Source of the DNA: Cytidiella melzeri
Lineage: Eukaryota; Basidiomycota; Agaricomycetes; Polyporales; Irpicaceae
Assembly: GCA_022592445.1 (NCBI GenBank)
Contig: JABYQR010000019.1
Span: forward strand, 124,001-188,000
Direction: 5' to 3'
Length of the DNA stretch: 64,000 nt
Shown here piece after piece: positions 23,280 through 34,822 of the stretch. A program made the position numbers and the translations under genes. Below the pieces are notes generated by a model that saw only the letters and a program-made list of their open reading frames with translations, was not told the DNA's origin and did no database searches. The number at the start of each line of letters is the position of its first letter. Position 1 is the stretch's first letter.

Positions 23280-23629
23280 GCGCCCCCATCATGACTGCAG
23301 AGACACAGAGCACGTTCAGGGTAATCTCCTCTAATGCAAATCATACGGCTAATAATACTGCAGCGGTGCTGCAACATTTCATCTGAGCTGACGCCATCTT
23401 TATTCAAGAACCCTCATATTTGGTTCTGAAACAAACCTCCTCTTCCACTAACCCCCAGGGCAACAAATACTTCAGGACGCAAGCGCAATCTGTGGACTGG
23501 CTTCTCCTCGAAGTCACCAACATTTGACAGGCTCGAGTAGCCTGCTATGTTAATCACAGGTGGGCCAGAACCAACCCGCGCACACGGCACGACATAATTC
23601 CACATTCTCACCTACTATGCTTTTCTCTC

Positions 23630-26570
23630 TTGTTCGGCCAAGAGGAACACTTCTCCCTCAACATCTACAGCCATCCCAATACTCATGACGCCACCCATGC
23701 TCTCTTGTCCGCACACCGCCTCCCCTCATTCACTCTGGTAGCAGGCAACTTCAATCTCCATCACATGCTTTGGGAGACGGGTCGTCGAGATGAGCGTCAT
23801 GCACAAGACCTCATCGACTTCATGCCAGACATTGGTGTGTCCCTGCTGAATGCACCTGATGTCCACACACATTTCCCACATAGGCGCGGATTTGCGCCCT
23901 CAGTAATTGACCTTGCGTGGATTGATTCCGCGATGAGTAACCATCCCCTCATAGCCCTTACCGTTGATGCTGACATGCGTATGGGGTCGGATCACGCCAT
24001 CCTAGCCATTGACATTCCCATTGTTCCAGAGCACATAGCATTTCCGCACATCACTCCCAACTCAGACACGGAAACTGAGTTAATCCTAAACATCCTGAAC
24101 GCTGCACATTTGCGCGTCAACAACTCTCTTTCATCTTCTGAAGATCTTGAGTGTTTGCTGACACTATTTTTCAACTCTATACAGGAGGCTTTCAATAAGC
24201 ACGTGACTGAACCGCGCATTTTGAGCCACTCTAAGCCATGGTGGAACGAGGAGTGCCATGAGGCACTCAGGACATTCCGTCAGTCTGGTATACAGGAGGA
24301 CTGTTGGGCCTTCTTTCTAGCGGTACGAAAGGCCAAACGGGAGTATTTTGACAATGTCATCGCCAACATGGCAGCAAAAAAGCGCGTTTGGGATCTCACC
24401 GCCTGGGCCAAACCGCACCCCATTTCAACGATGTCCCACATCAAGGGGAGCAACGGCAACATCATCTCATCCTTTGATGACTTTGTTAGGGGATGCGCCA
24501 GTCAGTTCTACTCGGCTCAGGACCGACCAGTCGACCTGTCCATTGTCGAAGTTCTCGAACAGCGGGACAAGCAACGCTTTCAAATTGTCGATCACCGTTG
24601 TCATTCCAAAGCCCAAGAAGACGGACTGTTTGGTGCTAAAGGCGTACCACCCAATCATCCTCCTAAGCTGCATGAGCAAGCTCATGGAGAAGATGGTGGC
24701 CAATCGCATGCAGTATGACTGTGTGCGTTTCCAACTCTTGCACCCTTCACAATGTGGAGGCGTCTGTCATCATTTGACAGACAATGCAGGTCTCCTCCTC
24801 GTGCATCACCTTCAGGCTGCACAAGCAGCGGGTTTGCACTCATCATGTCTCGCCATGGACATTGCACAATTTTTTCCATCTATCAACCATAGTTTGTTGA
24901 TTGCCATTCTTTGACGTTTAGGTTTCCAATCTTTGTTATGCGAATTAGTGGCTGCGTATCTTTCCAACTGCACCACCCAGTTCTGGTGGGCAGAGAAACT
25001 GTCTGGCCCGGTGAACTGCACCGTTTGCGTAGGTCAGGGCTCCTGCCTCCCCCCCCCCTTTCTCAGCACTAGCTATTACACCCGCACTCTTCGCCATTTC
25101 CAAACTCTTGCCCACCCCAAGTTCCATCCTTCGTCTTTTGCTGCTTTTCTTCATCGACGACTTGCCATTTCCTCTGACTCCCTCAGGACAAACGTCTTTA
25201 TTTTGAAAAACCTTTATATTTATATCACCAATATCTTTGCCTGCATAGGGATTAGCCTAAAACTAGATAAACTAGAACTTGACCACTCCCCCCTTCCCCG
25301 ATACCATGGACCCTTACCTTCCTTATCCGTCTCCATTGATAACTTCTCCGTAACCCTTTCTCCCAAACACGTTTGGCAATACCTGGGTTTTTTCTTTGAC
25401 TCCCAACTAAACTTCAAGTACCACGTCCGCTTCTACGCCACAAAGGCCCTCAGCACCGTCTGAGGATACCCCATGCTGGGGAACTCCAACCGCGGCCTTG
25501 CCCCGTCACAAAAACGCCTCTTATACATTTCCTGCGTACGTCCCATTCTCACATACGGCTTTTGCCTATGGTTCAACTCCCGTAAACCTCAAAAAGCACT
25601 TATTGTGTCCCTCTCACAAGCCCAGTCAGTCGCTGCAAGGTGGATCCTGGGCGCCTTTTGTACTTCTACCACTAGCGGGATGGAAATCCTTGCTGGTCTC
25701 CTCCCGATCCGCCTCCATTATTGAAAGTTATTTGACGTATCCATTCTCCGCACTCAATGCCTCCCTCCAAGTCACCTTGTCTCTATTGCTGCCACTCCCA
25801 ACTCAAACCGCAACGCCTCCCACTCCATTGGCTTCCCTGTCCATAATATCCTCCCTCACTTGCACCTACCTCTTCAAATCCATCACCAAGCCGCCACACC
25901 CAATCTCGAGCCTATCAGCCACTTGCACCCCAAATTACAGCCCGGAAATAGAGAAATAGACATATACAAGTCACGCATTTCTTTTAATCTGAATCATCCT
26001 AAGAAATCTTCTGACGCTTTTAAATCTTGGTTAGAAAACAAACAGTCGTTCATAAATCGCTTATCCACTTCCCCTTTAACCACTTTTGCCTTCTCGGATG
26101 GGTCAGCATGCACAGGAACTCCAGATGTTGCCGCTGCCACCTACCGTTTGTACGTGGGGAGGGCCCTCGTAGCCTCTATGGCCTTTACGTACTCCAACGC
26201 CACATCGTTCGACGCCAAGCTACTAGCTCTTGCCGCTTGCATCGCTCGAGGCATTAACACCACCACCACCAACCTCCATATCTTCTGCAATAGCGAATCT
26301 GCCATCACCACTCTCCTCAAGGTTGAACCGCACTCCGCTCAGGCCATATCCATCAGCATCACCAGCCGCTTGCGCGCATAGTTTTCTCTTAACCCCCGCA
26401 GCGCACCTTCATCTCCACTGGTGCCCAGGGCACGTGGGCATTTAGCAAAACGAGTCGATCGACCAGCAGGCGCGGGCAGCGCTGGCAAATCCCAACCCTA
26501 TACCATTCACCTCAGTCGCATGGACCAGGAAAACTGCCAAGATGCGCACAGTTACGGCGTGGACAAACAG
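23630..26570 (+). pseudogene. LINE ORF2 (endonuclease-RT-RNase H) with frameshifts
   Basis: The longest open piece is 23630-24718 (endonuclease and linker). RT pieces lie at 24348-24914 and 24933-25463 and later fragments to 26381. In the RNase H piece the position usually Glu (FDAELLAL-type) is Lys (FDAKLLAL), and the usual second Asp (FCDS/FSDS-type) is Asn (FCNSE). So catalytic residues are lost in addition to frame damage. Confidence 0.7.
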
Positions 26571-26589
26571 TGAATTGGGGTTGAGACAC

Positions 26590-27430
26590 TGTGGGTCTCG
26601 ACGCAGTCGAGGCAGGCACAGAGGGTACCTTCTTCTCTGTCATCTCCCAGATGTGGGCATACACAGCTGCCATTTTAAGGGATTGGTCAATCCAGCCCTG
26701 ATAGTTTGTTGGTGGAGCTTCGGCAGTTGCCAATCAGCTGTAAATGTACTCCGGGAGACCTTTGATGAAGCAAATCTTCTTGTTCTTGTTGCTCAATCCA
26801 GAGATGCAACCTACGTAGGATTGGAAGTTGGTGACATATGTTCCTACATCACGCATGTTTTTCTCCTTTTTCTCTGCTCCACAGACCTTCTCCAACTCAC
26901 GGATGGCAGTATCTTTGGGTGTTGCATTGCCAAAGTTTTTTTAGAGCTCGGTTTTGGATTTGGCCCATGTGTCAAGATTGGCTGGCAAGTCACTGTTGTT
27001 GTCAGCCATGTGGTCTATGACCAGTATTGCCCATTAAGCAGCCTTCTCTTACAGCTGGTAGATTGCTGTCAAGACCTTGGTTTTTTTTTGTCAGTGATAC
27101 TGGTGGTTACCCAGTAAGCCTTGCACTGAGACAGGAATTGTTCTAGGTCATGACCATGTTTGCCTTTATATCTATCAGGTTTGGAGTTGTTGTTATTGAC
27201 CGTAACCTGTGGTCTAGGCATTGCTTGCGCAACTGCAGCTACAATGGCTGCAATCAGGGTGGGATCTACTGCTGGTGTTGCCATTGTGATGGGGTCGGGA
27301 ATGATGGGGGCAACAGTGGTGACTTCAGGTGAAACCGGTGGGTTTTCCAGTACAACTAAAATGATATCAAGTCCTGGTTCTCCTAGAACTTTGACTTTAT
27401 TTTCTGCCTCAGGAGCTCCAATGATCAAGG
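26590..27430 (-). mobile_element. Ty3/gypsy-type gag remnant
   Basis: Minus-strand reading gives an Ala/Pro/Val-rich start, then SKPDRYKGKHGHDLEQFLSQ, which is the capsid start of many fungal Ty3/gypsy gags. Fragments further down read YVTNFQSYVGCISGL and APPTNYQGWIDQSLKMAA, a capsid end. Frames are interrupted by stops. No protease, RT or integrase follows; the LINE sequence abuts it instead. Flanking LTRs were not identified. Confidence 0.65.
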
Positions 27431-29690
27431 GAATTTGATTATTATCACAGGGTACATAACTGGAGTATTGTTGTCCTTCTCTGAAGTGGCAAGATACCAG
27501 AGCAAACTGCTGTCTCTGATTTGGACATGGTTGTTTGTTGCAGACTTCTATGAATGCGTGATCTTCCCCGTTATTGTGACGGTCCTGGGGATTGTTGGGG
27601 TCAAAGACATGAAGTAGGTTATCGCACTCAATGATTGCTATCTACTACAGTGGAAGTTTCTTGAAATATCCTCCATCTGCTACAAACATGACTCTACTTG
27701 TAACTTCTGTCAACCTCTTGTGCAATTGCGTGAGGTTGATTTGCCCAACTGACTGCAGCCCCCAATTCCTGTGACTTGGGTGGGCGTGCGCGTGGAGAGT
27801 ACTTCTTCCAGATGCTCTGCAAGGTATAGGAGTTTGTCAGTAAGACTGACTTTGTCTGCAAATTGTCCCAGTCACAAGTAAGTTCAATCAAGACCTTCAG
27901 CTTGAGGATGCCAACTTGATCCTTGATCAAAAACTTGTAGAAGTCAAGGGTAATTGATTTCTGCGCGTCTGGTCGAGGTGGTGCAGGTGCCCCAGAGATG
28001 CAATCTTTGAGAGACGGCTTCTCAATTCAGTCAGCAAGGCTTTGCATGCATTCTGTGCGTGCACGTTCCTTGATGGACTCGTTGTCACGAGCAAACTTTG
28101 TGTGGTCACAGACAAGAAGTCTGGTGCCTAGAGGGTGGCAGTGAGGGCGGTGACACAGAGACAGGGCTCGACGTGACAAACAGGGACACAATGTGGATGA
28201 CGACAAGGAGGTGGTGGCAGGCATGAAGCACAATGTGTTCACCAGCTATCAAACTTATTCAGAAAGCTAGCCAAGTAAATACCAAGTTAGTATTTGTACT
28301 ACCAGCTATATAGTACAAGAGGGGGTGGCTTACCTAGCCCAGTAAAGACCAAGAGGTCGAGATGGGGGGCTAGGAGCGTACATGTAGCAGTATATATAGA
28401 TTTCAGGGACCTGCGCACAGACCATGTTGAGGGCAGGCTTTGCAAGAAGCCGTGAGAACAAAGAACAAAAGAACTACCTAAAGGAGAACAATAGCTATTG
28501 TCTAGACTTGCCAAGAACTCTACTTGTGAGAGAATCTATCTAAAAGAAGACCAACTATTGTATTCCATTCCCACACCTGTGAGAACATCCTTCCATAAAG
28601 AGAACAATAGGGAAAAAACAAAAGGAGCCCATGTGAACGGTATCTATGACGTCAAACCCTAGCTATGGGCTGAGCCATGTGTCTGTAGCCATGTGGTCTT
28701 ACTTAGGCTAAGTCACATGCTAGTGTGACGTAGTAGCAAGTAATGTAACCATGTGGAGTGTCTAAGCCACGTGATACGGGCGCTTAATAGACGTGCAAAG
28801 GAGTTTATGAAGCGAAGGTTGCAACTGGGTTGCAGCCCGGAGTTTTACAGATAAAAACGAGAGGTAAATTGCGAAAAATAAGGGCTAGTCGGGCCATCCA
28901 TGACAGGCGGCGTGAGATGTACAAAACAATGGCTTCGAGGTCTTTCTCTGTGTAGAGATGGGGACAACCTTGTTTGCGCAGTTCCTGTTAAGCCTCGAAG
29001 AAGGATTAGGGTATGTTACGACGGATGTGTATGTCTTTAGGCCCTACAACCACGAGGTAAGAAGTAGGATCAAAGGTTTGAGCCAATACAATGTACTGGT
29101 AAACCGGGGGGACTAAACTCTTTAGAACTTTTTGGTAAAAAAGGAGATGTGTGGTTGCGCAACATCCAGGCAAGTGTACAGAGATTCTACCTAATGTCAG
29201 GAACACAAACAAACTCTATGAAGAGCAAGGGAGTGACAACGGGAGTGGAGGATTAACGAGCAAACTTGTGTGGACAATGACAATAAGGGAAATGATGATG
29301 ATGATGAGTGAGAAACGACAACGAGGGAGCAGCTGACATTGAGCTTAATACCAGGTTATATCAGTACAGTGATGGACCTAGTACAAGGTGGACATCACCT
29401 AAAGACCAGGAGGTAGAATCTGAGGTCTTTAGGGAGCTACAGGGTGGGTTTATATACATCTCAGACAAGGACCCCTGGTACCAGGTCTGTACTCCTAACA
29501 CTGCCGTGGGAACATATGGTGTGCTATGGTGCAATGTTCTACAATGTTCCACAATGTTCCAGTACCTTCTATGATCATGTGACCAGTCTGTCACATGCAC
29601 TTGATCACATGCAGGAGCCATGTGCCATTGATGAGATAAGATAAGGAAAATAAAAAGGAGAATAAAATGTAAAAGTGTGCATGTTCGTGA
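27431..29690. other. Repeat-derived region without a recognisable gene
   Basis: AT-rich sequence with only short ORFs. The part up to ~28260 may be the leader of the gypsy remnant. A threefold 12-13 nt repeat of the ACAATGTTC phrase occurs at about 29530-29562. No LTR pair or gene is supported. Confidence 0.4.
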
Positions 29691-29693
29691 CAG

Positions 29694-30260
29694 CCACTTT
29701 GATTAGGAATTGTGTTATTAGTGATAACTTTTGTTAGTAACTTGCCCAGAATACTTACTTTGATAAGTAATTTTATTATTGATAATAACTATGTTACTAA
29801 TGTGTTTGGATTACCCACTTTCATCAGTGACTTTGTTATTGGTAACAACTTATCACTAATGTGCCCTAATTACCCACTCATATAAGTAGTTTTGTTACTA
29901 ATGTGTCTGAATTACTCACTTTGATAAGTAATTTTGTTATTGGTAACAAAACTCATTACTAATGTTCCCGCATTACTCACTTTGATGTTACTGGTAACAG
30001 TTCTCACTAGCAACTTTCAATTTTGATAAGTGATGTTGTTCTTGGTAACAACTTTTGTAGTGTCCTTGGATTACTCACTTTCATAAGTACTTTGGTGACA
30101 GGTAACAACTTTCATTATTAATTTGGTCAGGATACTTACTTTGATAAGTAATTCTGTCATTGGTAGCAACCTTTGTTACTGATGAGCTTGCATTACTCAC
30201 TTTCAAAAGTGATTTTGTTGGAGTTTACAACTTTTGTTACTAATGTGTTTAGATTTGCAT
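29694..30260. repeat. Degenerate ~60-bp minisatellite (about 10 units)
   Basis: Successive units share the order CACTTTGATAAGTAATTTTG, TTATTGGTAACAAC, TTTGTTACTAATGTG, then an ATTACTCAC-type end. Unit starts fall near 29694, 29757, 29817, 29877, 29920, 29980, 30020, 30079, 30140 and 30201. Some units are shortened, such as the one near 29877. Each unit contains two near-palindromes, GTTATTGGTAAC and TTACTTTGATAAGTAA. Confidence 0.8.
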
Positions 30261-30435
30261 CCATAAGTATACATAACTCTCATTAGTAGAAGTAGAAGCA
30301 ATCCTAACTTGTTGATGTGTCCACTTTGCAATGAAATCATCACTCTTAGTTGTAAATGCTCTCATAGCTGAGTGGTTTATGATGCCTGTTAGTTTTGCAT
30401 GGTAAATATTCCCCGCATGTAAGTGCTGGTTCTCC

Positions 30436-30472
30436 GTGTCGAAGTGCCGCTGCAATTGCAGCGCTTCGACAC
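30436..30472. repeat. 37-nt near-perfect palindrome
   Basis: A 16-nt perfect palindrome, CGCTGCAATTGCAGCG, is flanked by inverted arms GTGTCGAAG and CTTCGACAC. A small asymmetry (TGC) sits on the left side only. It is strongly able to form a hairpin or cruciform. Confidence 0.8.
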
Positions 30473-31035
30473 CAGCTGCGGTAAGCACGCAGCTGACCTT
30501 GAATCTGAGTCTGAGCACTGTTTTTCAGTAGACTGGCCATAACTCACTCAATTTTGCTTAAGATTACAAAATTCCGGGATCAAAATGATCGCAGAACATA
30601 GGGCTATTGAATGGTGTAAATCTCACCGCCATTGGTGTAGATGTGCTCGCTGTACAAATTGAATACTGTGTTTTAATCAGAAAAAGTGCCCACATAACAA
30701 GTTTTGAAGTGCCAGTAACAAACTCAGTGCTTTCCCATCAATTGCATTCATTAGAGTAAAAAAAGAGTGTTGATATTTGTAATTGCCATCAAATCTTGTG
30801 GCATAAAACAACAGTGTTACATGTTGCGGCAGCTCAAAGCACTGGCATGCACTGGAACAATTCTTCATTCTTCAGGGATCGTAACAGTGAGAACTCATGC
30901 AAGCTGTGCTATAGAAACTCAATAACTGACCTTCAAACCCAGCTAAAGGACCTCAGGCTGAACTCACTAAGGTTGACATTGCAGTAGTTATGCACTGCTA
31001 ATTGACAAGAAATACATGCCCTTGCATAATCAATT

Positions 31036-31530
31036 TCAATCAGAACTCAAAAATACCACCTTCCCTCCTCTAACTACATAAAATCTTAATTCATTGTCGA
31101 GCCGTACTATCTCACCGTTCTCTAATGCTCTTCTGGCTGGGTCATTGTCCTTGAGCCTCTTGATGAAGTCCACCACCACTCGCATATCTCTATGACCGTG
31201 TATCAAAGATGCCGCAAAACCGGCATCCTTGTCCTTTATCACACCATGCCAGATCCTTCCATAGGCATCATGTGATAGACCAACCACACTCTGGTTTGCT
31301 TTCATTAACTTATCTACCATCTGATCTCTCCGACGCTCTTCTTGGGTTGGACCAGTTCCATGTGATACACTGTTTTGGAAAGGGCTGTTCATGCGTTTGA
31401 TTTGTTTGTTCAAGTTGCTGGAGGAATCATAGGGTGCTGTACTGCTTTGTGGGATGGCAGACACAGTCACCACAGAGAGTGTCCCGGCGACAAGGGCAAC
31501 AAGCAAAACAGGAGAAGTTGAAAACCGCAT
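31036..31530 (-). CDS. Small secreted protein, paralogue 1
   Basis: Not recognised by family. A single-exon frame of 164 residues. It opens with a clear signal peptide (MRFSTS, hydrophobic core VLLVALVAGTLSVV, likely cleavage after VSA before IPQSS). A Ser/Asn-rich propeptide-like stretch follows, ending at the dibasic site QIKR near residue 45, a candidate Kex2 cut. The mature part is charged (KLMKANQSVVGLSHDAYGR, then FIKRLKDNDPARRALENGE) and has no cysteine. The paralogue at 35571 points the other way and shares the MRFSTS start, SAIP cleavage site, dibasic site and a LENG motif. Size and secretion make it effector-like or a developmental secreted protein; this is inference. Confidence 0.7.
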   Translation of the reverse strand: MRFSTSPVLLVALVAGTLSVVTVSAIPQSSTAPYDSSSNLNKQIKRMNSPFQNSVSHGTGPTQEERRRDQMVDKLMKANQSVVGLSHDAYGRIWHGVIKDKDAGFAASLIHGHRDMRVVVDFIKRLKDNDPARRALENGEIVRLDNELRFYVVRGGKVVFLSSD

Positions 31531-31539
31531 GAAGCTGTA

Positions 31540-31960
31540 GGTTGTTGGTGGATGATATAAGGGTCTTCAAAAGTGCAAGACAGCTGGTTGTACAAGCACG
31601 TTCAGTAGAATGATCAAGGGCTGTGCCAAGCACTGAGACAATGAGCTTACCAGTAAGCACAAAAGCAGCAAGGACCTGGAACAATGGAGTTGTGTCAAAA
31701 GGAAAAGGGTGTGGTAGGACAGCTAGCTGTACAGATAGTCTCAGTACAGCAGGTGCCAAGTTAACAACAATGTACTTACTATTGCACCCAATCAGCACTG
31801 AAGCTACACAAGGACCTGGAGCAACAGAGGTGGGTGGAAGGGTTATTTGATAGGTTTGTGGTGAGATAGACAGCTTGAAGAACCAGTTCAGTACAGTGAT
31901 TCAAGGCAGGTGCAATGCAGACAAAGGGGTACCCACCCTATGTCACTGAAGTGATGGAAA
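31540..31960 (-). repeat. Repeated promoter-type modules upstream of secreted protein 1
   Basis: Three related blocks lie behind the minus-strand ATG. Each carries an ACAGCTNGCTGT-like core (near 31567, 31720, 31871) followed by a CAGTAC/CAGTAG phrase, and two have an AAGGACCTGGA phrase (near 31671 and 31807). The spacing is about 140-150 nt. Confidence 0.6.
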
Positions 31961-32859
31961 GATTTGTTGTGTTGAGGTTCATGCAAATTGCAAGAGATCT
32001 TATATATCTTTTTGGCTCATGTGCCAGCAATATAGGGGTTGAAAATATCTTTGGCTAGATCCTGTGTTGGAGACAGCCATCTGATGGTAGTACAGGCTTG
32101 TGGTAAGATAAGAGCACACCTTGGAATGTTTTGCTCCAGAAGATAGAGCCATCAGGTGAAACAAGATTGTACCCTGTATTTTCTGTCTTGGCAGCAAAAG
32201 CCATCAGGTGGTAGTGAAATTGATGTACAAGGGCAAGGCCGCCATCTGATGGCATTGCAAGCGCAGGATGGAGCAACAAGGTTATTGGTGAGACAGAAGC
32301 ACACCCTCAATCTTGTGCCCACCTTGACTGACAGTTCCTGTAGAATGAAGAAGGATTACTCCAGTGTGCACCAGCACATTGATGCTTTTCCAGATGTGAC
32401 CCTCTTGTCCCCCAAGGCATGGGATCTTGATGGGAAATACCAACAGCAACAGTTCCAAGATCAAAGCAATGAATACAGTGGATGGCATTTGAAACTTTGT
32501 CCCAGATCATTTTTTGATGTTCACAGGCTGGACATGGGCATAAACCTTGTGCCAACATCCTAGTCCACAATATTTGTCAATTGTGTCTAAATGAGCAAAG
32601 CACAAGCAGTGAATGAAGAATGACCTGAGACTCAGATTCAAACTTCACTCTTGTACTTCTTGCCGGAAATCATAACAAGATGATTTTGAATCCTAGCTCA
32701 ACACTGCATCCATGTCAAACATGTACAGAAATCTACAAACATTGATCTAAGAAAGAGACACCATCAGAACACAGCTTAACTCAGACATGTACAGCAATCC
32801 ACAAGCTTTAGTTAGTCTCTAGATAACCATTGCCCCCTGTTTTGGGTGCTGATTCTAAC
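31961..32859. other. Non-coding stretch with CCATCTGATGG-type repeats
   Basis: The phrases CCATCTGATGG and CCATCAGGTG recur near 32079, 32146, 32202 and 32233. No gene is supported. Confidence 0.4.
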
Positions 32860-34665
32860 GAGACATTTTTTGAGGCATCAATGTTTCAACAGTGGGAACT
32901 GCACTTGATTGTTTCATGAAGTGCCACAAACTTTGGTTGCTTTCTGAAAGAGAGTTACCATCAGAACACAGCCTGTGGCAGTTCTGATAAGGAGTTCAGA
33001 CATCAACAGGACACATGTAACATGTCTTAAAAGTTGGTTCTGACAAGATATCTCTAACCCTTGATTGTCAGAGTATGTGAGTTATTGCCTGCATCAGCAG
33101 TGACTGCTTATGAGCACTACAACTGATGGTTGCATCAGCAGTAAGCACTGCACAAGGTTCATATGACGCCCCTTGCTACCCTTGGTGACTACCTTTATTG
33201 ATGTACACTTTTTTTGACTGCAACCAAACTTATCAATTGTACCATAGCTACTTGATTCCAAATCAAGCTGCTTACCACAGGTGTCACCAATTGCAAATGC
33301 ACTTACAAAAGTGGATATTCATAACTAGACTACTTGACAAGGTTATTATTACTGGAACAAACATGTTTCCTGCTGTTCATAGGTCCTGTGATTTTTTGCT
33401 ATCAGTGACATGATTACTCATCAAAATAGCTATTCAATACCAAATTACTTAGTCAAGCTGCTACCAATAGCAAAGTCACTTGATAATCTGACTCCAAAGG
33501 TACTATGGCAATCTAATCTTCAGGAATTGTACTTGCCACTTTCTGACTAATAACACTGGTAGATATGAGTGCTGGGCCTGTATTTGACTTCATCTTGTAT
33601 ATGTGCCAGAAAGAGGTACAAGAGCAGAGTTTCAATCTGAGTCTGAGCAGCATTTTTGAGTCACTGGTTATGATTTGCTTAATTCTACCTTGATTGACAA
33701 AATCTATGGACCAAGATGTTGGCAACATTGGTTGCTCTCTGAGCAAGAGTTACCATCAAAACACAGCTTGTGGCAGTAACAATGGGAATGAGGCAGTTCA
33801 GACATCAACAGGGCACATGTGACATTTTCTGGAAGTTGATCTTAACAAGACTTTTCCAACTCCTAACATTTGGGGGCACATCATGTTTCTGTTGCATCAG
33901 CAGTGGGCACTGCATCTGATTGCTCCCACAATGTTGCAACAAATGTTGGTTGCTTTCTTGATAAGAGCCACCATCAAGATGGACACAGCCTGTGGCAGTT
34001 CTGATAAGGATGAGGCAGTTCAGATGTCAACAGGTCACATCAAACACGCTTTGGAAGTTGATATCTAGCACAGCAGTTCTAACCCCTATGTTTTAGAGCT
34101 ATCAGGTTGTTGGTGGTGGCTGATGTGCATCAGCAGAAAGTTTTGAAACGCACTACAGCTGATTGTTGCATCAGGAACACAGCACAAGATCAATGATGAG
34201 ATGGATATAGCCTCTTGCCACCATTGATGGTAACCTTTGTAACAGCATGCTCGCATTGCCTACAACCAAACATAATGATTGTCTTACAGTTGATTTATCC
34301 CATTTTAAGCTGCTTGTTGGAGTTTTCCACCAATAGTAAATGCACTTACCAAAGTGAATCTGCATTACCAGATTACTTTGCAATGTTGCTACCAGATAGA
34401 AAGCTCATTGCTGAAGTTCTTCTAAGAAAGCTCATTACTGAAGTTCTTTTAAGAAAGTTCATTGTCCAGATAACTCTTTCAGGCTATATAACTTGTTTGA
34501 TTTGCTACCAACGTAAGTACTCATCAAAGTAGCTATTTTGAAACAAGATCATTTAGTCAAGCTGCTCATGAATAGCAAAGCTACTTACTTATCTGACTCA
34601 CAATGTACTACTTATCCCAACCTCCAGGAATTGTACTTGCTGCTTGCTAGCATTGCTAATCAAAG
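32860..34665. repeat. Ancient ~1.05-kb tandem duplication
   Basis: Matching landmarks in the same order: CAGTGGGAACTGCAC / CAGTGGGCACTGCAT (~32890 and ~33903), CAGCCTGTGGCAGTTCTGATAA (~32970 and ~33987), AAGCTGCTT (~33265 and ~34307), AAATGCACTTAC (~33295 and ~34338) and CAGGAATTGTACTTGC (~33520 and ~34626). Spacing is 1.0-1.1 kb. A third partial match to the CATCA-ACACAGC portion occurs near 33751. Confidence 0.7.
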
Positions 34666-34779
34666 AATCATGGTGATCAGGGTAGCAAAAAAACAGTAGT
34701 AACATAAAAATTGTGTGCTGAAACCCATTATACCCTGGAAGTCAATCCCTAACAGGTTGCTAACCCCTGAAACCCTTGG

Positions 34780-34822
34780 CAAACCCTTTACCCTCTACTA
34801 GGGTAAGGGTAGGGGTAAGGGT
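34780..34822 (+). other. Hairpin and G-quadruplex-capable block
   Basis: Four G-runs (GGG, GGG, GGGG, GGG) separated by TAA, TA and TAA lie at 34801-34820, meeting the G3+N1-7 rule. The preceding ACCCTTTACCCT can pair with AGGGTAAGGGT to form an alternative hairpin. Confidence 0.6.

Larger units (their letters stand above)
21450..26570 (+). mobile_element. LINE-type non-LTR retrotransposon, degenerate
   Basis: Order of parts: a gag-like ORF1, an APE-type endonuclease, reverse transcriptase, then RNase H. ORF1 reads from 21450 and shifts frame near 21690 to continue to 22807. A zinc-knuckle segment CFNCGEPHRSD follows near 23070. The endonuclease part starts about 23630 and shows VAGNFNLHH and GSDHAILAI. 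RT segments include YHPIILLSCMSKLMEKMVANR, CLAMDIAQFFPSINHSL and a FIDD box near 25150 in another frame. The RNase H part has FSDGSACTG and ends near HLHWCPGHVGI. Several frameshifts and stops make it non-autonomous. Flanking target-site duplications and a tail could not be identified. Confidence 0.8.

Noticed and set aside
27694..28514. Gag-leader or second gypsy ORF on the minus strand
   Set aside because: Short frames with no capsid, protease or zinc-knuckle motif. At best it is an untranslated leader of the remnant.
29694..30260. CRISPR-like array
   Set aside because: Units are degenerate tandem copies of ~60 bp without constant repeats and unique spacers, and the genome is eukaryotic.
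32055..32570. Minus-strand ORFs with SPDG/PSDGG phrases as a protein gene
   Set aside because: The protein similarity comes from short DNA repeats (CCATCTGATGG type) and frames are short and broken.
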